Positions 15,939 through 24,126 of a DNA stretch of 64,000 nt are shown here, in pieces (position 1 is the first letter of the stretch; every line of letters begins with the position of its first letter). A program made the position numbers and the translations under genes. The notes under the pieces were generated by a model, which saw nothing but the letters and a program-made list of their open reading frames with translations, ran no database searches and had not been told where the DNA came from. The DNA comes from a virus, in the IMG/VR virus record IMGVR_UViG_3300045972_000807, positions 1-64,000 of that record; one strand, written 5' to 3'.

Positions 15939-16970
15939 TTAAAAGTTTTTCGATCCAAGTAGCTTTTTTTCTCTTATGGATAGAATCTCTTCAATGCCTA
16001 ACGTCTTCCTAACCTCGCCTTTAGGGTCTGCTAGCTTAGCCAGAAATCTAATGGTCGACGGGGACTCGCCTTTTATTAAACCTACGTCCACTGCATCTAC
16101 TGAAAGTTCAGCAGACCCAGCCCTAGTATCATCGTCCCCGGAGACCCAGTTAGACTCATCGTCACCCGGCAGAACAGATTCGTTCCTGCCGGTGTCATAT
16201 CTTGTGGCGCAATGCTTGCGCGCTGTAAAAAACCAGTTGCGTATATGCGTTGTTAGAGGTCCTTTCTCGTAATCACATTTATCAATCGCCCTTGCGGACG
16301 CCAAGATGTACTCACCGCACATATCGTTGAGGCTAATGCGGCAATCAAAATACTGGACGTAGTCCCGTTGCGCCGTCATGATCGACAGGCGTATGTACTT
16401 GCTGAGGATAGCACCTCGGTACTCAGCCGCCAGCGTAGCCTGGTGCCTCACTAAGGTAAGGCAGTGAAACAGATTACCACCTGGCACTAGCAGGCGCTTT
16501 TCTGTCTCTGAAACAATACGCAGGTGTTCCTGATTCTCTATGCTGCGTAGCTTAGAAAGAGCTTCGTAGTCTTTGCACTCGTCCAGGAACGAATGGCAAG
16601 CAAGTAAGGCGACGCCCCTATCCAAGCGCAAGGTGCCTATGGTCTTAACCTTCTCCGCCCTAGGCTTTAGTATCCAAGTTATGGCTGCTTCAATGAACTG
16701 CCGCTTGGACAAAAGAGAAACCCGTCTCCGGTAGTTCTCTTCTTGCCAGCCTATGAGCCCCGTAACGACCACGTCTAAGTATCGAGTGTTCTCTACGATG
16801 CATTTCAATGCGCCGTTTAGGTATCGGTCCAAAGTCTCTAGGTATTGAGATGTGGTCAAGTTACCATCCATCTCTCCGCTAGACGCCTTTAGTATTCCGA
16901 AGACCCAAGAGTTCTCGTACTTGCTGTTGGTTTCTTTTGTACGGTTTGTTCCGCCAGTGCCGGTAGCCAT
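15939..16970 (-). CDS. Divergent sigma-70-like factor (tentative)
   Basis: A 343-residue protein. Residues ~183-255 resemble sigma-70 region 2: a helix with YRGAILSKYIRLSIM, then LNDMCGEYILASARAIDKCDY followed by EKGPLTTHIRNWFFTARKH. These fit the core-binding helix, the DL-x-QEG-x-GL-x-A-x-x-x-FD helix and the fSTYA-x-WWIR -10-recognition helix in order and spacing. No convincing region 4 helix-turn-helix is seen, although the C-terminus is basic. If real, it could redirect host RNA polymerase to late phage promoters, like T4 gp55. The ~180-residue N-terminal half is unassigned. Confidence 0.5.
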   Translation of the reverse strand: MATGTGGTNRTKETNSKYENSWVFGILKASSGEMDGNLTTSQYLETLDRYLNGALKCIVENTRYLDVVVTGLIGWQEENYRRRVSLLSKRQFIEAAITWILKPRAEKVKTIGTLRLDRGVALLACHSFLDECKDYEALSKLRSIENQEHLRIVSETEKRLLVPGGNLFHCLTLVRHQATLAAEYRGAILSKYIRLSIMTAQRDYVQYFDCRISLNDMCGEYILASARAIDKCDYEKGPLTTHIRNWFFTARKHCATRYDTGRNESVLPGDDESNWVSGDDDTRAGSAELSVDAVDVGLIKGESPSTIRFLAKLADPKGEVRKTLGIEEILSIREKKLLGSKNF

Positions 16971-16992
16971 TTTTTGCCCCTAGTGTGTTTTG

Positions 16993-17406
16993 CTAATCTT
17001 TGAATGAAAGGTCAGCGTTCAGGAAACCCTTCTCGAATAACGACTTGAAAGTCATTACCAAGTGCTTACAGCACGCAGGTTTACCTGGGGTAACAGGAGC
17101 CTCACCGTTGCAATAGTGAATGTCAGCAGCGCCCTTCTGCCAAAGCCTATATTCCCAACGGTACATAAAGTCTGAGCAACTGCACGAAACCTTCACGTTG
17201 CTCTTCGCGTCTATCTGGGTAACAGCGCAGGCGTACACGTAACCTTTGGGGTCACCCTGCTTCTTGCTATAGGCTTTAGATATGGCTTTGAACAGCCCAG
17301 TGGACTTAGACACGCCTGTCTTAAGCCCTGTAATGCGAACGTACTCAGCTCTTTCGTGCCGACCAAAATCGACATTTTTCAGAATACGCATAGGTGTCAT
17401 TGGCAT
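16993..17406 (-). CDS. SWIM-type zinc-finger protein
   Basis: A 137-residue protein with the CxC...CxH pattern of SWIM fingers: CSC (75-77) and CKH (113-115), with a 35-residue spacer. SWIM domains bind DNA or proteins. The ATG at 17406 is chosen because GAAAGGG lies 6 bases upstream; an earlier in-frame start at 17421 lacks support. It sits between the metallopeptidase and the sigma-like gene. The exact role is unknown. Confidence 0.7.
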   Translation of the reverse strand: MPMTPMRILKNVDFGRHERAEYVRITGLKTGVSKSTGLFKAISKAYSKKQGDPKGYVYACAVTQIDAKSNVKVSCSCSDFMYRWEYRLWQKGAADIHYCNGEAPVTPGKPACCKHLVMTFKSLFEKGFLNADLSFKD

Positions 17407-17432
17407 ACAATTCCCTTTCAAGGATCTCTTAA

Positions 17433-18449
17433 CTAATCAGATTTAGATCCGTAGTCTCTACCCTTGTTGCCGATAGCGTGCTGAACGGTTTCCTCGACTA
17501 GCCTTACGACTATCTTCGGAAGCGTTACCCCAGTCATGTAGAGCGCCAAAGCTTCTGCAAGAGTTTCCTGCACGTTCTTTGTAGCGTATTCCGTGATGAT
17601 CGGGTTAAGATCAGTGCTATGAAGATCCTCAGTGGGCCACAAGCCTTTAAGGATATCAAATTCTTCGGCAGCTATTAGGACGTTAATGTCCCTCGGCCCT
17701 AACTTATGAGACTGCTTTATGGATCGCAGTATTAAATTAGTCTTAGCTTTTTGAGTGTCATCCTCAAAGGCACTCTTCCAGTTCCCAATGGAGTCGGACG
17801 CCTTGAACGGCTTCCACATAGCCCGAGCTTCCTCCAAGGTTACCGTAGTGGGTTGGACGCTTCGCATGTAGAGCTGAACCCACTCGGCCCGAAGTTTCTT
17901 GCTGTTAAGCAAGTAATGGTCCAAAGCGTGGGCCATCTCATGCAGGATAACGTAGCTGTTAAGCTCGATCTGCGTGGTGTCGGCGGTGCACAAGGTAACA
18001 CGGGAAACTTCTTTACCCGGCTTAAACCACCCAGCGTACTTGCTGACCTTGTGTTTCAGTTCGTAAACCACAGGCATCTCAAGCATGAACAGCAGCCCAT
18101 GATGCTTTAGAACCTTAATGGCTGCCTTAGTTCCTTCAACCGCTGTGGCCTCGGCTTCCTTCGAGAACTTGGAGAACTTGTGGAACTCAATACCCATGCC
18201 GGTGTCCACAGCACCCCGGTACAGGTGCGTGAGGTTCTGACCGTACACAGTACCTGGCTCAGGATCACTGCCCAAGTTAAGGACGATTGAGTCTTTGGGA
18301 ATCTCAACCCGCTTGGGGCTAAAATGCCGATCCTTTTCAAGGTCGACCAAGATGCCTTCACTGGTGGGCTTAACCGCCTGGCCCAAATGGTAAACCGTAT
18401 CCTGGTTCTCCCGAAAGGTCTTGAATACAAGGTAATCGTTCTTTTTCAC
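17433..18449 (-). CDS. Gluzincin-type zinc metallopeptidase
   Basis: A 338-residue protein with HEMAH (170-174) in a hydrophobic helix and a downstream ETLAEALALY helix whose glutamate can be the third zinc ligand, as in gluzincins. No signal peptide or membrane segment, so it should act in the cytoplasm or inside the virion. It starts at a GTG that overlaps the stop of the J-domain gene (GTGA). Substrate unknown; coupling to a J-domain gene suggests a role in protein turnover or assembly. Confidence 0.75.
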   Translation of the reverse strand: MKKNDYLVFKTFRENQDTVYHLGQAVKPTSEGILVDLEKDRHFSPKRVEIPKDSIVLNLGSDPEPGTVYGQNLTHLYRGAVDTGMGIEFHKFSKFSKEAEATAVEGTKAAIKVLKHHGLLFMLEMPVVYELKHKVSKYAGWFKPGKEVSRVTLCTADTTQIELNSYVILHEMAHALDHYLLNSKKLRAEWVQLYMRSVQPTTVTLEEARAMWKPFKASDSIGNWKSAFEDDTQKAKTNLILRSIKQSHKLGPRDINVLIAAEEFDILKGLWPTEDLHSTDLNPIITEYATKNVQETLAEALALYMTGVTLPKIVVRLVEETVQHAIGNKGRDYGSKSD

Positions 18450-19120
18450 TTTGCTCTTCCTTTAGTTAAGATAGCCACCTGAATTAGGCTAGCTCTTTTG
18501 TCTACTTCATTCTGCACAATGACCTGAGCCATTTCACGGTTACCTGTCTTGCACAGGCAAAGGGCTTTGAAGGATAAGCCCGCCTTCAATTTGGCTAGGC
18601 GACGGAAGGCCGCACCGTGGTAACGCTTGAGGTCTGCCAGTTCTATCTTGTGGCCTATGCCCAGGATCATTAGAGCCAGCATCTCTACGTTAGCAGTCTC
18701 AGCAGCAGTCTTCACGAGTTGAAACTTAACCTCGTCGCCTGTCTCACGATCAGGGTGGTAGTATTGCATTAGCCGTCGACGGTACCGGTCAGCTATTTCT
18801 ACGTCTAGCTTCTCGAATACGGGATTACCTTCCCCGTCTAAAAGCCAGCGTAACCGTGTATCCCCGGCTGTAGAGAAACGCTTGTCGGGCGTGGACTGTT
18901 CCTCGAGTGCGATAGCCGCCGCCTCAGCAGAGACTAGCTCTTCGTAATCCTTAGCAACAGAGTTTAGCTTGTCTAGGTTAACGTTAAGCCCCGCTAGTTC
19001 GGTGTCAATCTCTTTAGTGAGTTTGCTGTAGTCGTCACACAGGTTTATAAGATCAGACTGAACCAGGGCTTCGTGGATCAACGCCTCAGAGATCTGGCTT
19101 GTCAGTTGGTTCTGGTTCAT
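18446..19120 (-). CDS. J-domain (DnaJ-like) protein
   Basis: A 224-residue protein. Residues ~108-150 look like a J-domain: a basic helix (DRYRRRLMQYY), the HPD tripeptide at 122-124 and a following helix (KFQLVKTAAETANVEML). HPD is the motif that stimulates DnaK ATPase. The N-terminal ~100 residues are helical and probably coiled coil. It probably recruits the host DnaK to phage complexes. It overlaps both neighbours: 35 bases with the upstream gene and 4 with the metallopeptidase. Confidence 0.7.
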   Translation of the reverse strand: MNQNQLTSQISEALIHEALVQSDLINLCDDYSKLTKEIDTELAGLNVNLDKLNSVAKDYEELVSAEAAAIALEEQSTPDKRFSTAGDTRLRWLLDGEGNPVFEKLDVEIADRYRRRLMQYYHPDRETGDEVKFQLVKTAAETANVEMLALMILGIGHKIELADLKRYHGAAFRRLAKLKAGLSFKALCLCKTGNREMAQVIVQNEVDKRASLIQVAILTKGRAK

Positions 19121-19337
19121 CTTTAGAATTCCGGTTGAACAGGGCCTGCTCTATGAGGATTGTGGTCTCTACTAGGATAGCCCCCATTAGAGTATCCACA
19201 AACCGGGACATAGGTAGATCGGGGTTAAGGTAACCGCTGCGACCAACTACCTCGCCCAGTATGCGCTTGGCATCAACACGTTTCTGTGCTGCCAGTTCTC
19301 GCAGGGTGTCTAGGCGATCCTCAAATTTGGCGTCCAT
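19086..19337 (-). CDS. Small helical hypothetical protein
   Basis: An 83-residue helical protein with an acidic C-terminus, no recognised family. Its end overlaps the J-domain gene by 35 bases, and its start directly abuts the stop of the GTP cyclohydrolase gene. Possibly a partner of the J-domain protein, by context only. Confidence 0.6.
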   Translation of the reverse strand: MDAKFEDRLDTLRELAAQKRVDAKRILGEVVGRSGYLNPDLPMSRFVDTLMGAILVETTILIEQALFNRNSKDEPEPTDKPDL

Positions 19338-20006
19338 TTAGTTCTTCCCAGAGTTATGATGGTAACTCAGGAACTCAGCACGAACAGGAGACGCTAAGAA
19401 GCTACCGCCTAAGCGAGCAGTTACAGTAGAAGAGTTAACGTCCCTAACGCCCCTAGCTTTTACGCAAAAGTGCTCAGCGTCTACGATTACTGCTACGTTA
19501 TCTGTGTCTAAGATAAAGCACAGGGCGTGAAAGATCTGCTCTGTTAACCTCTCCTGGATCTGAGGGCGTTTAGCAAAGAAATCCACGATACGATTTATCT
19601 TGGAAAGACCAATTACCTTAGTTTTTGGAATGTAAGCAACCGTGGCCTTACCTGAAATCGTTATGAAATGGTGCTCGCAGGAGCTTTGAACCGTGGCGCG
19701 AGTTAAAACCATTTCGTTGTAGTGCATCTTGTTGTCCACTGTGGTGCACTTTGGAAACAAGTTATAGTTAAGACCGTAGAAGATTTCGTCTACGTACATC
19801 TTAGCAACACGCCTAGGTGTGTCAATAAGACTGTCGTCGGTTAAATCTAATCCAAGGGCTTTCATAATCTCAGCAAAATGGCTCTCAATAAGAGCCCTTT
19901 TAGAAACTTCTGTTTCAGTGTTACCTTTGTCCATTGGAGTTTCAACTCCGATAGATGCCAAATGAGCGTGAACGGATGCTCCGAGAATAGAATCTACTTG
20001 TGCCAT
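19338..20006 (-). CDS. folE: GTP cyclohydrolase I (FolE type)
   Basis: A 222-residue enzyme that converts GTP to 7,8-dihydroneopterin triphosphate. Zinc ligands are the Cys and His of SSCEHHF and the Cys of [16 protein letters not shown] and [12 protein letters not shown] are family signatures. The ATG at 20006 follows AAAGGAAACATT; an in-frame start at 20075 would run into the homing endonuclease gene. In phages this enzyme is often the first step towards 7-deazaguanine DNA bases that block restriction, but no other gene of that pathway is visible here. It could instead supply folate or queuosine. Confidence 0.93.
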   Translation of the reverse strand: MAQVDSILGASVHAHLASIGVETPMDKGNTETEVSKRALIESHFAEIMKALGLDLTDDSLIDTPRRVAKMYVDEIFYGLNYNLFPKCTTVDNKMHYNEMVLTRATVQSSCEHHFITISGKATVAYIPKTKVIGLSKINRIVDFFAKRPQIQERLTEQIFHALCFILDTDNVAVIVDAEHFCVKARGVRDVNSSTVTARLGGSFLASPVRAEFLSYHHNSGKN

Positions 20007-20016
20007 AATGTTTCCT

Positions 20017-20895
20017 TTACTTTGTAAAATGTTTGTTACCTGCGAGTTTAGCTTTTCGGCGTACCCAGGCATCACGCAGCTTTTGCTTAACTTCTTCGGT
20101 ACGAACTAAACCCCGGTTTAGAGTATGTCCGGGTTTACCTCTATGCCCGTCGCCTATTGCTTTTCTAGCCTCTTCAGATACTGAATGCCCCATTAGTGAC
20201 ACTGACCTCTTTTTCTTACCTTCCTCCCAGCGTTGTTCTCTTCCAGCTTCCCAAACAACCCGGCGTTCGTGTCTAAGCTTTCGGCTAGCGAGCTTGTTGA
20301 AGTACCTTACGTGCCTTTCAATTTCTTTTTTCCTAAGCGTATCTTCTCTTAACTGTCGCTTAGCTTCTACGCGTTTGTTTATTGCGTCTCTACGTTCAGC
20401 TACCTTAACCGCTGAGGCTTCTTTTTCGTGATCTCTAGAAGCCGGCCAACTCTTTCCTTTGTTATGAGAAGGTCTTCCAGCGTTAGCCAAACCTATCTTA
20501 ATCTTGGTTTCAGGAGCTATAGCTCCTCTTGAGCCACCACCGTCTCTTATGTTTACGCAATTTTCTGGAATTCTCTTACGCAGGTGTTCCACAGCAACTG
20601 ACTCAAATAAGTCTAGTTCTGTTTTAGACCTGGCCCAAAGAACCCTCTCGGTTTTAATACACTTACGCCCGTACTTTTGCTTGAAGCGTCTAACAATTAA
20701 ACCTGAGCCCACGTAAGTAGGAGAGAACTCGCTACCTATGTGCAAACCTGTATAAAACCTTTTAGCGTTAGTCTTAGGGCTGGTTAGAGTTGTTAGGTAT
20801 AGGTAACCTATGCCTCTATGCCTGAGCGGTCTTTCGGTTTTGGATAGAACTGCTTTAGCTAAAGCGTTAGAGGTTATACTGAAAGGGTTTTTCAT
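20017..20895 (-). CDS. GIY-YIG homing endonuclease with NUMOD3-type motifs
   Basis: A 292-residue protein. The N-terminal domain has GIGYLYL and YTGLHIG, corresponding to the GIY and YIG motifs, a [11 protein letters not shown] helix with its Arg, and a glutamate in [12 protein letters not shown]. Two NUMOD3-like DNA-binding motifs follow ([14 protein letters not shown] and [14 protein letters not shown]), with a very basic linker. This resembles the freestanding Seg endonucleases of T4. It is wedged between folE (10 bases away) and an unknown gene (TAATG overlap), as expected of a mobile intronless homing gene. Confidence 0.8.
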   Translation of the reverse strand: MKNPFSITSNALAKAVLSKTERPLRHRGIGYLYLTTLTSPKTNAKRFYTGLHIGSEFSPTYVGSGLIVRRFKQKYGRKCIKTERVLWARSKTELDLFESVAVEHLRKRIPENCVNIRDGGGSRGAIAPETKIKIGLANAGRPSHNKGKSWPASRDHEKEASAVKVAERRDAINKRVEAKRQLREDTLRKKEIERHVRYFNKLASRKLRHERRVVWEAGREQRWEEGKKKRSVSLMGHSVSEEARKAIGDGHRGKPGHTLNRGLVRTEEVKQKLRDAWVRRKAKLAGNKHFTK

Positions 20896-21479
20896 TAACC
20901 TTTCTCCCTAGGGTTTCGCTCCCTTACTGAATTTGTTTCACGGTTTAGTTGTGCCATCTGCTGGCGCTTTAACTGTCTAGCATTGGGCCCAGGACGGACG
21001 TCTTGGTTGTTACCCATCGGAGTCTTAGCGTCACCGCCTAACTCTTTTATAAGGTCGGCTATATTCGGTTTCTTGTCCTGATCTTTTCTTAGAGTCAAGT
21101 CCAGGAATAGCGTTCGCTCCTCAGCAGTTAGATCACACTGTTGGGCAATGAACGATGCCATCTTGATCTTTAAAGCCTGATCTAGCATGGCATGAAGCGT
21201 ATGAAAGTATTTACCGGCCTGCGGTTCCTCTTCCATAGCTAAGCGTAATACTTCTACGCCGTCCTGCAATCCGTTATCTAGTGCTAATAGTTTAGGCGCG
21301 ATAACGTTAATCAGGAAATCTCTAGCAGCGTTTATTCCAGGGGCTAAAACCAATGGGGTACCGGCTTGGTAGGTCTTGCTAAGGTCTACCAGAGCCTGAT
21401 TCATAGGTACCTGGGGCTTACCCGGTATGTCAGCTCTTACCGACGCAGGCTTTAACTTAGCTCTGCTTTTGAATCTCAT
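20895..21479 (-). CDS. Hypothetical protein
   Basis: A 194-residue protein with a basic N-terminus, a helical middle (residues 50-150) and a low-complexity Gln/Arg/Asn-rich tail. No family recognised. It shares overlapping start and stop codons with both neighbours, so it belongs to the replication and repair operon headed by the polymerase. Confidence 0.65.
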   Translation of the reverse strand: MRFKSRAKLKPASVRADIPGKPQVPMNQALVDLSKTYQAGTPLVLAPGINAARDFLINVIAPKLLALDNGLQDGVEVLRLAMEEEPQAGKYFHTLHAMLDQALKIKMASFIAQQCDLTAEERTLFLDLTLRKDQDKKPNIADLIKELGGDAKTPMGNNQDVRPGPNARQLKRQQMAQLNRETNSVRERNPREKG

Positions 21480-21760
21480 AGACCTACCCAGCTAGTTAGC
21501 AGATAGAAAGGCCACACCTTCTCCCATAACAGGTGCTCCAGTGGGAACCCCATAGTAAGGCCTACCCAAAAGCGCCAGTCAGTTAGAAGGCTTCTGGCTT
21601 CATGGTAACACTTTACCAGTGTACCCAACTCATTAAAATGAAAGTGAGGTTCAGTCCGTTTACGCGGCGGCACAAAGAGTTCGGGGTGATCTTCTACCTT
21701 GTAATCCTCAGCGGCCTTAAAAGGCTTGAACCCTGGCCTGTGGTTGGTTTTTAGAGTCAT
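21476..21760 (-). CDS. Small hypothetical protein
   Basis: A 94-residue protein with a basic, His-rich first half and an aromatic, hydrophobic C-terminus (residues 63-94, many Trp, Phe and Leu) that could contact a membrane. It overlaps the Mre11-like gene upstream and the next gene downstream by 4 bases each. Confidence 0.6.
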   Translation of the reverse strand: MTLKTNHRPGFKPFKAAEDYKVEDHPELFVPPRKRTEPHFHFNELGTLVKCYHEARSLLTDWRFWVGLTMGFPLEHLLWEKVWPFYLLTSWVGL

Positions 21761-22773
21761 GCGGCTATTGCTCCTCGTTTGGCTATCAGCTCTCGGTTAG
21801 CACGTAAAACTGCTTTATGCAACTTGGGATCTACCTTTTCAGAAACCATCCAGTCGCTAAGTGCTTGCTCGATGTTAAACTTTACGGCGCTGCTGTGATC
21901 GTCAATCACAAAGTCAGACATAACGAGTGCCTCGAGTTCGCTCTTGGTAGTGAACGTATTGTGCTTCACCACGTTGGGATGCTTATCCAGAACGCCGTCG
22001 TGTAGGGCAACACCTGCCTTAACAAACAGCTTGCAAAGGATATTTGGGTCGCTAGGTATAAGGTCTTCTATGTCTGAAGGCTTCTCGATGACGATGTTCC
22101 TTAGGACATACTGCGGGCTGTGCTTTACGTTCTCAACAGTACGTGCTTCAGCATCGACCAAGTGCCAATACTTTCCTTCCTTCTCCCCAAAGTACGTCTG
22201 ATACAGGGTACCGGAATAATGAACGTTCTTTCCCGCCTTGTGCATCGTGTGCAGATGACCTGCTACACAAAAGCACTTGGGACTTATCTTGGTTCCCACA
22301 TTGAACGGCCTGCCTGAGTCCATGAAGGAGCCTGCTACCTCAACGTGAATGACGTTAGTGGCACCAGCTTCTACTTCCTTGTAGAAGGGCCAAGGCAAAA
22401 GGTTGATAGGATGATCTGTGTCCCTAAAGATCATTGTAGGCTTTGACAGTATGATCTTCACGTTGGGCTTCCTCATGTGAAACAAAAGGTCTAGCCCAGT
22501 GTGGTGAACATCAAGTCTATCGTGGTTGCCTGAGATCATCACAAACTTCATCTCAGCAAACTCATCGAAGAGGTCAATGAGCAGCATGTGTGCTTCGTAA
22601 CTCAAGACGGGCTTGTCGCCTATGTCCCCGTAGAACACAACCAGACGACAACCCTTCTTCCGAGCTTTAGCTACGACGCTGCGAACTTCCTGGATAATAT
22701 ATTTATTTAGTTCGGGGATGTGTTTTGACAGTCGTCCGTCAAAATGCAAATCGCCTATCCCACAGAATAACAT
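21757..22773 (-). CDS. Mre11/SbcD-like (T4 gp47-type) nuclease subunit
   Basis: A 338-residue calcineurin-like phosphoesterase. GDLHFD (residues 7-12), YGDIGD, SGNHDR and GHLHT (about 172-176) are the successive metal-binding motifs of the Mre11 family. In T4, gp47 works with the ATPase gp46 (Rad50-like) to resect DNA ends for recombination and to degrade host DNA. No Rad50 partner is visible here. The C-terminal ~100 residues are specific to this protein. Confidence 0.85.
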   Translation of the reverse strand: MLFCGIGDLHFDGRLSKHIPELNKYIIQEVRSVVAKARKKGCRLVVFYGDIGDKPVLSYEAHMLLIDLFDEFAEMKFVMISGNHDRLDVHHTGLDLLFHMRKPNVKIILSKPTMIFRDTDHPINLLPWPFYKEVEAGATNVIHVEVAGSFMDSGRPFNVGTKISPKCFCVAGHLHTMHKAGKNVHYSGTLYQTYFGEKEGKYWHLVDAEARTVENVKHSPQYVLRNIVIEKPSDIEDLIPSDPNILCKLFVKAGVALHDGVLDKHPNVVKHNTFTTKSELEALVMSDFVIDDHSSAVKFNIEQALSDWMVSEKVDPKLHKAVLRANRELIAKRGAIAA

Positions 22774-22876
22774 GAACTTTGCCCTAAGGTAGATTACAGT
22801 TTAAAGCGTTAACCACAGGTACCTAGCGTACATGAGCTAGGTACTTATCTCACAAGAGTGGGTTACGGCACACAGG
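22774..22876 (-). other. Gene-free gap with a 9-bp perfect hairpin
   Basis: Within this 103-base gap, GTACCTAGC (22819-22827) and GCTAGGTAC (22836-22844) form a perfect stem with an 8-base loop. It lies after the primase gene and before the Mre11-like gene. It is not followed by a U-run, so it may be an operator, a processing site or a weak terminator. The 12-base string GTACCTAGCGTA recurs at 49879-49890 in another gap. Confidence 0.5.
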
Positions 22877-23821
22877 TCACGTAGACGCAACGCTTTGGTA
22901 TAGCTGATGGAGTTTGCGAACTAACGATTTAGGCATATTAAACGGGTCGTATTCGCCTTCCCACTTATACAACTCGAAATCGTATATGTTGAGGTAACCG
23001 TCACAGGCTTCCTTTAGCATCATTGACGCTGTGTGACCTGCCTCGTCTCCGTCCATACACAAGATAAGATTCTCTATGCCGGCCAACTCTATAAGCCGGC
23101 GCTTAGCGTCCGACCACGACTGAGTTCCCAGCATCGCCACCGCAGGTAGACCTTCTTGCATTAGCCTCATAGGGTCCCTGGGGCCCTCAGTAAGGATAAG
23201 AGTACTGGACCCATTGGCTACTTCAAGTGCTTGGTCAAATAAGAACAAGCCCTGTGTCTTGCTCCACAACCCAGGCTTGTTAAGGTACGATGGAAACTTC
23301 TTGCTCTTAGGTTTTTCCTTCTGAGCCCGAATGTACCCGACCTCTTTATGGTTAACCATAACCGGAAAGTACAGGCTACGGCTGTCAACTATCTTGGCTC
23401 CCACAGTCTCCCTGAGGAAGTCGATCGGTACGCCGCGCCAACCGTCCTTGATACCCAAGGTAGTCACGTTCTTTGCCGACATAGACTTTAAAGTAGCCGG
23501 GTCAATTATTCGATCGTCTACGTCTGTCGAATGAACATTGAAGAATGCTTCATAGGGCTCTGTGTCAATTGGGGGCGTGGCTTCTGACCCTGCTTCAATG
23601 CCAAGCTTTTCAGCTAGTTTGCTAAAAGCACCTTTTGCGCCACACGACCAACACTTGTAGAACCCTTGGTACGGTGGCCTAGCCTTAACACTACAACTGG
23701 GGTTGCTATCAGCGTGAAAGGGGCAAACGATGACGGTGTATTCACCTTGTCGCTTGCCCTTCAGGCTGTTTAGGATTCCCTCTATGTCGTAGTTATTTTT
23801 GTAAGTAGGCGCAGTGCTCAT
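22877..23821 (-). CDS. DnaG-type primase
   Basis: A 314-residue primase. The N-terminal zinc finger is CPFH followed by CSV and CWSCG. The TOPRIM domain has LILTEGPRDPMRLM (catalytic Glu) and LILCMDGDEAG (the DxD-like acidic pair). There is no attached helicase domain, so the replicative helicase must be separate and is not visible in the window. It lays RNA primers for the family A polymerase encoded two genes upstream. It overlaps the preceding small gene by 4 bases. Confidence 0.88.
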   Translation of the reverse strand: MSTAPTYKNNYDIEGILNSLKGKRQGEYTVIVCPFHADSNPSCSVKARPPYQGFYKCWSCGAKGAFSKLAEKLGIEAGSEATPPIDTEPYEAFFNVHSTDVDDRIIDPATLKSMSAKNVTTLGIKDGWRGVPIDFLRETVGAKIVDSRSLYFPVMVNHKEVGYIRAQKEKPKSKKFPSYLNKPGLWSKTQGLFLFDQALEVANGSSTLILTEGPRDPMRLMQEGLPAVAMLGTQSWSDAKRRLIELAGIENLILCMDGDEAGHTASMMLKEACDGYLNIYDFELYKWEGEYDPFNMPKSLVRKLHQLYQSVAST

Positions 23822-24126
23822 GATGCAATTGTGAACCGATCAACAATCTCGTCTTCCTCTGGACCGTAGTCCTCGAGAGGATATAGGAACCGGGCTATGT
23901 TACCAACCCGGACTTCAACCCAGTATGTTTTGGCACCATTACTTTGCTTCTGCTCTCGATAAAGTTTTAGGGCTTCCTCAAGGGACTCATTTTGAGGGAG
24001 TGCAACGAAGTCGCCTTCATACGGCCAGTGGTAAGCCACGACGAACCGTACTTGTTCTTTGGAGGCATTAGCCACCAGGTTGGCAATGTTTATTATCTGC
24101 CCCGGCGATGTAGAGATCATTTTCAT
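23818..24126 (-). CDS. Small hypothetical protein
   Basis: A 102-residue acidic protein of unknown function, linked by 4-base overlaps to both the DNA polymerase and the primase genes. This tight coupling suggests a replication accessory, but there is no recognisable motif. Confidence 0.6.
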   Translation of the reverse strand: MKMISTSPGQIINIANLVANASKEQVRFVVAYHWPYEGDFVALPQNESLEEALKLYREQKQSNGAKTYWVEVRVGNIARFLYPLEDYGPEEDEIVDRFTIAS

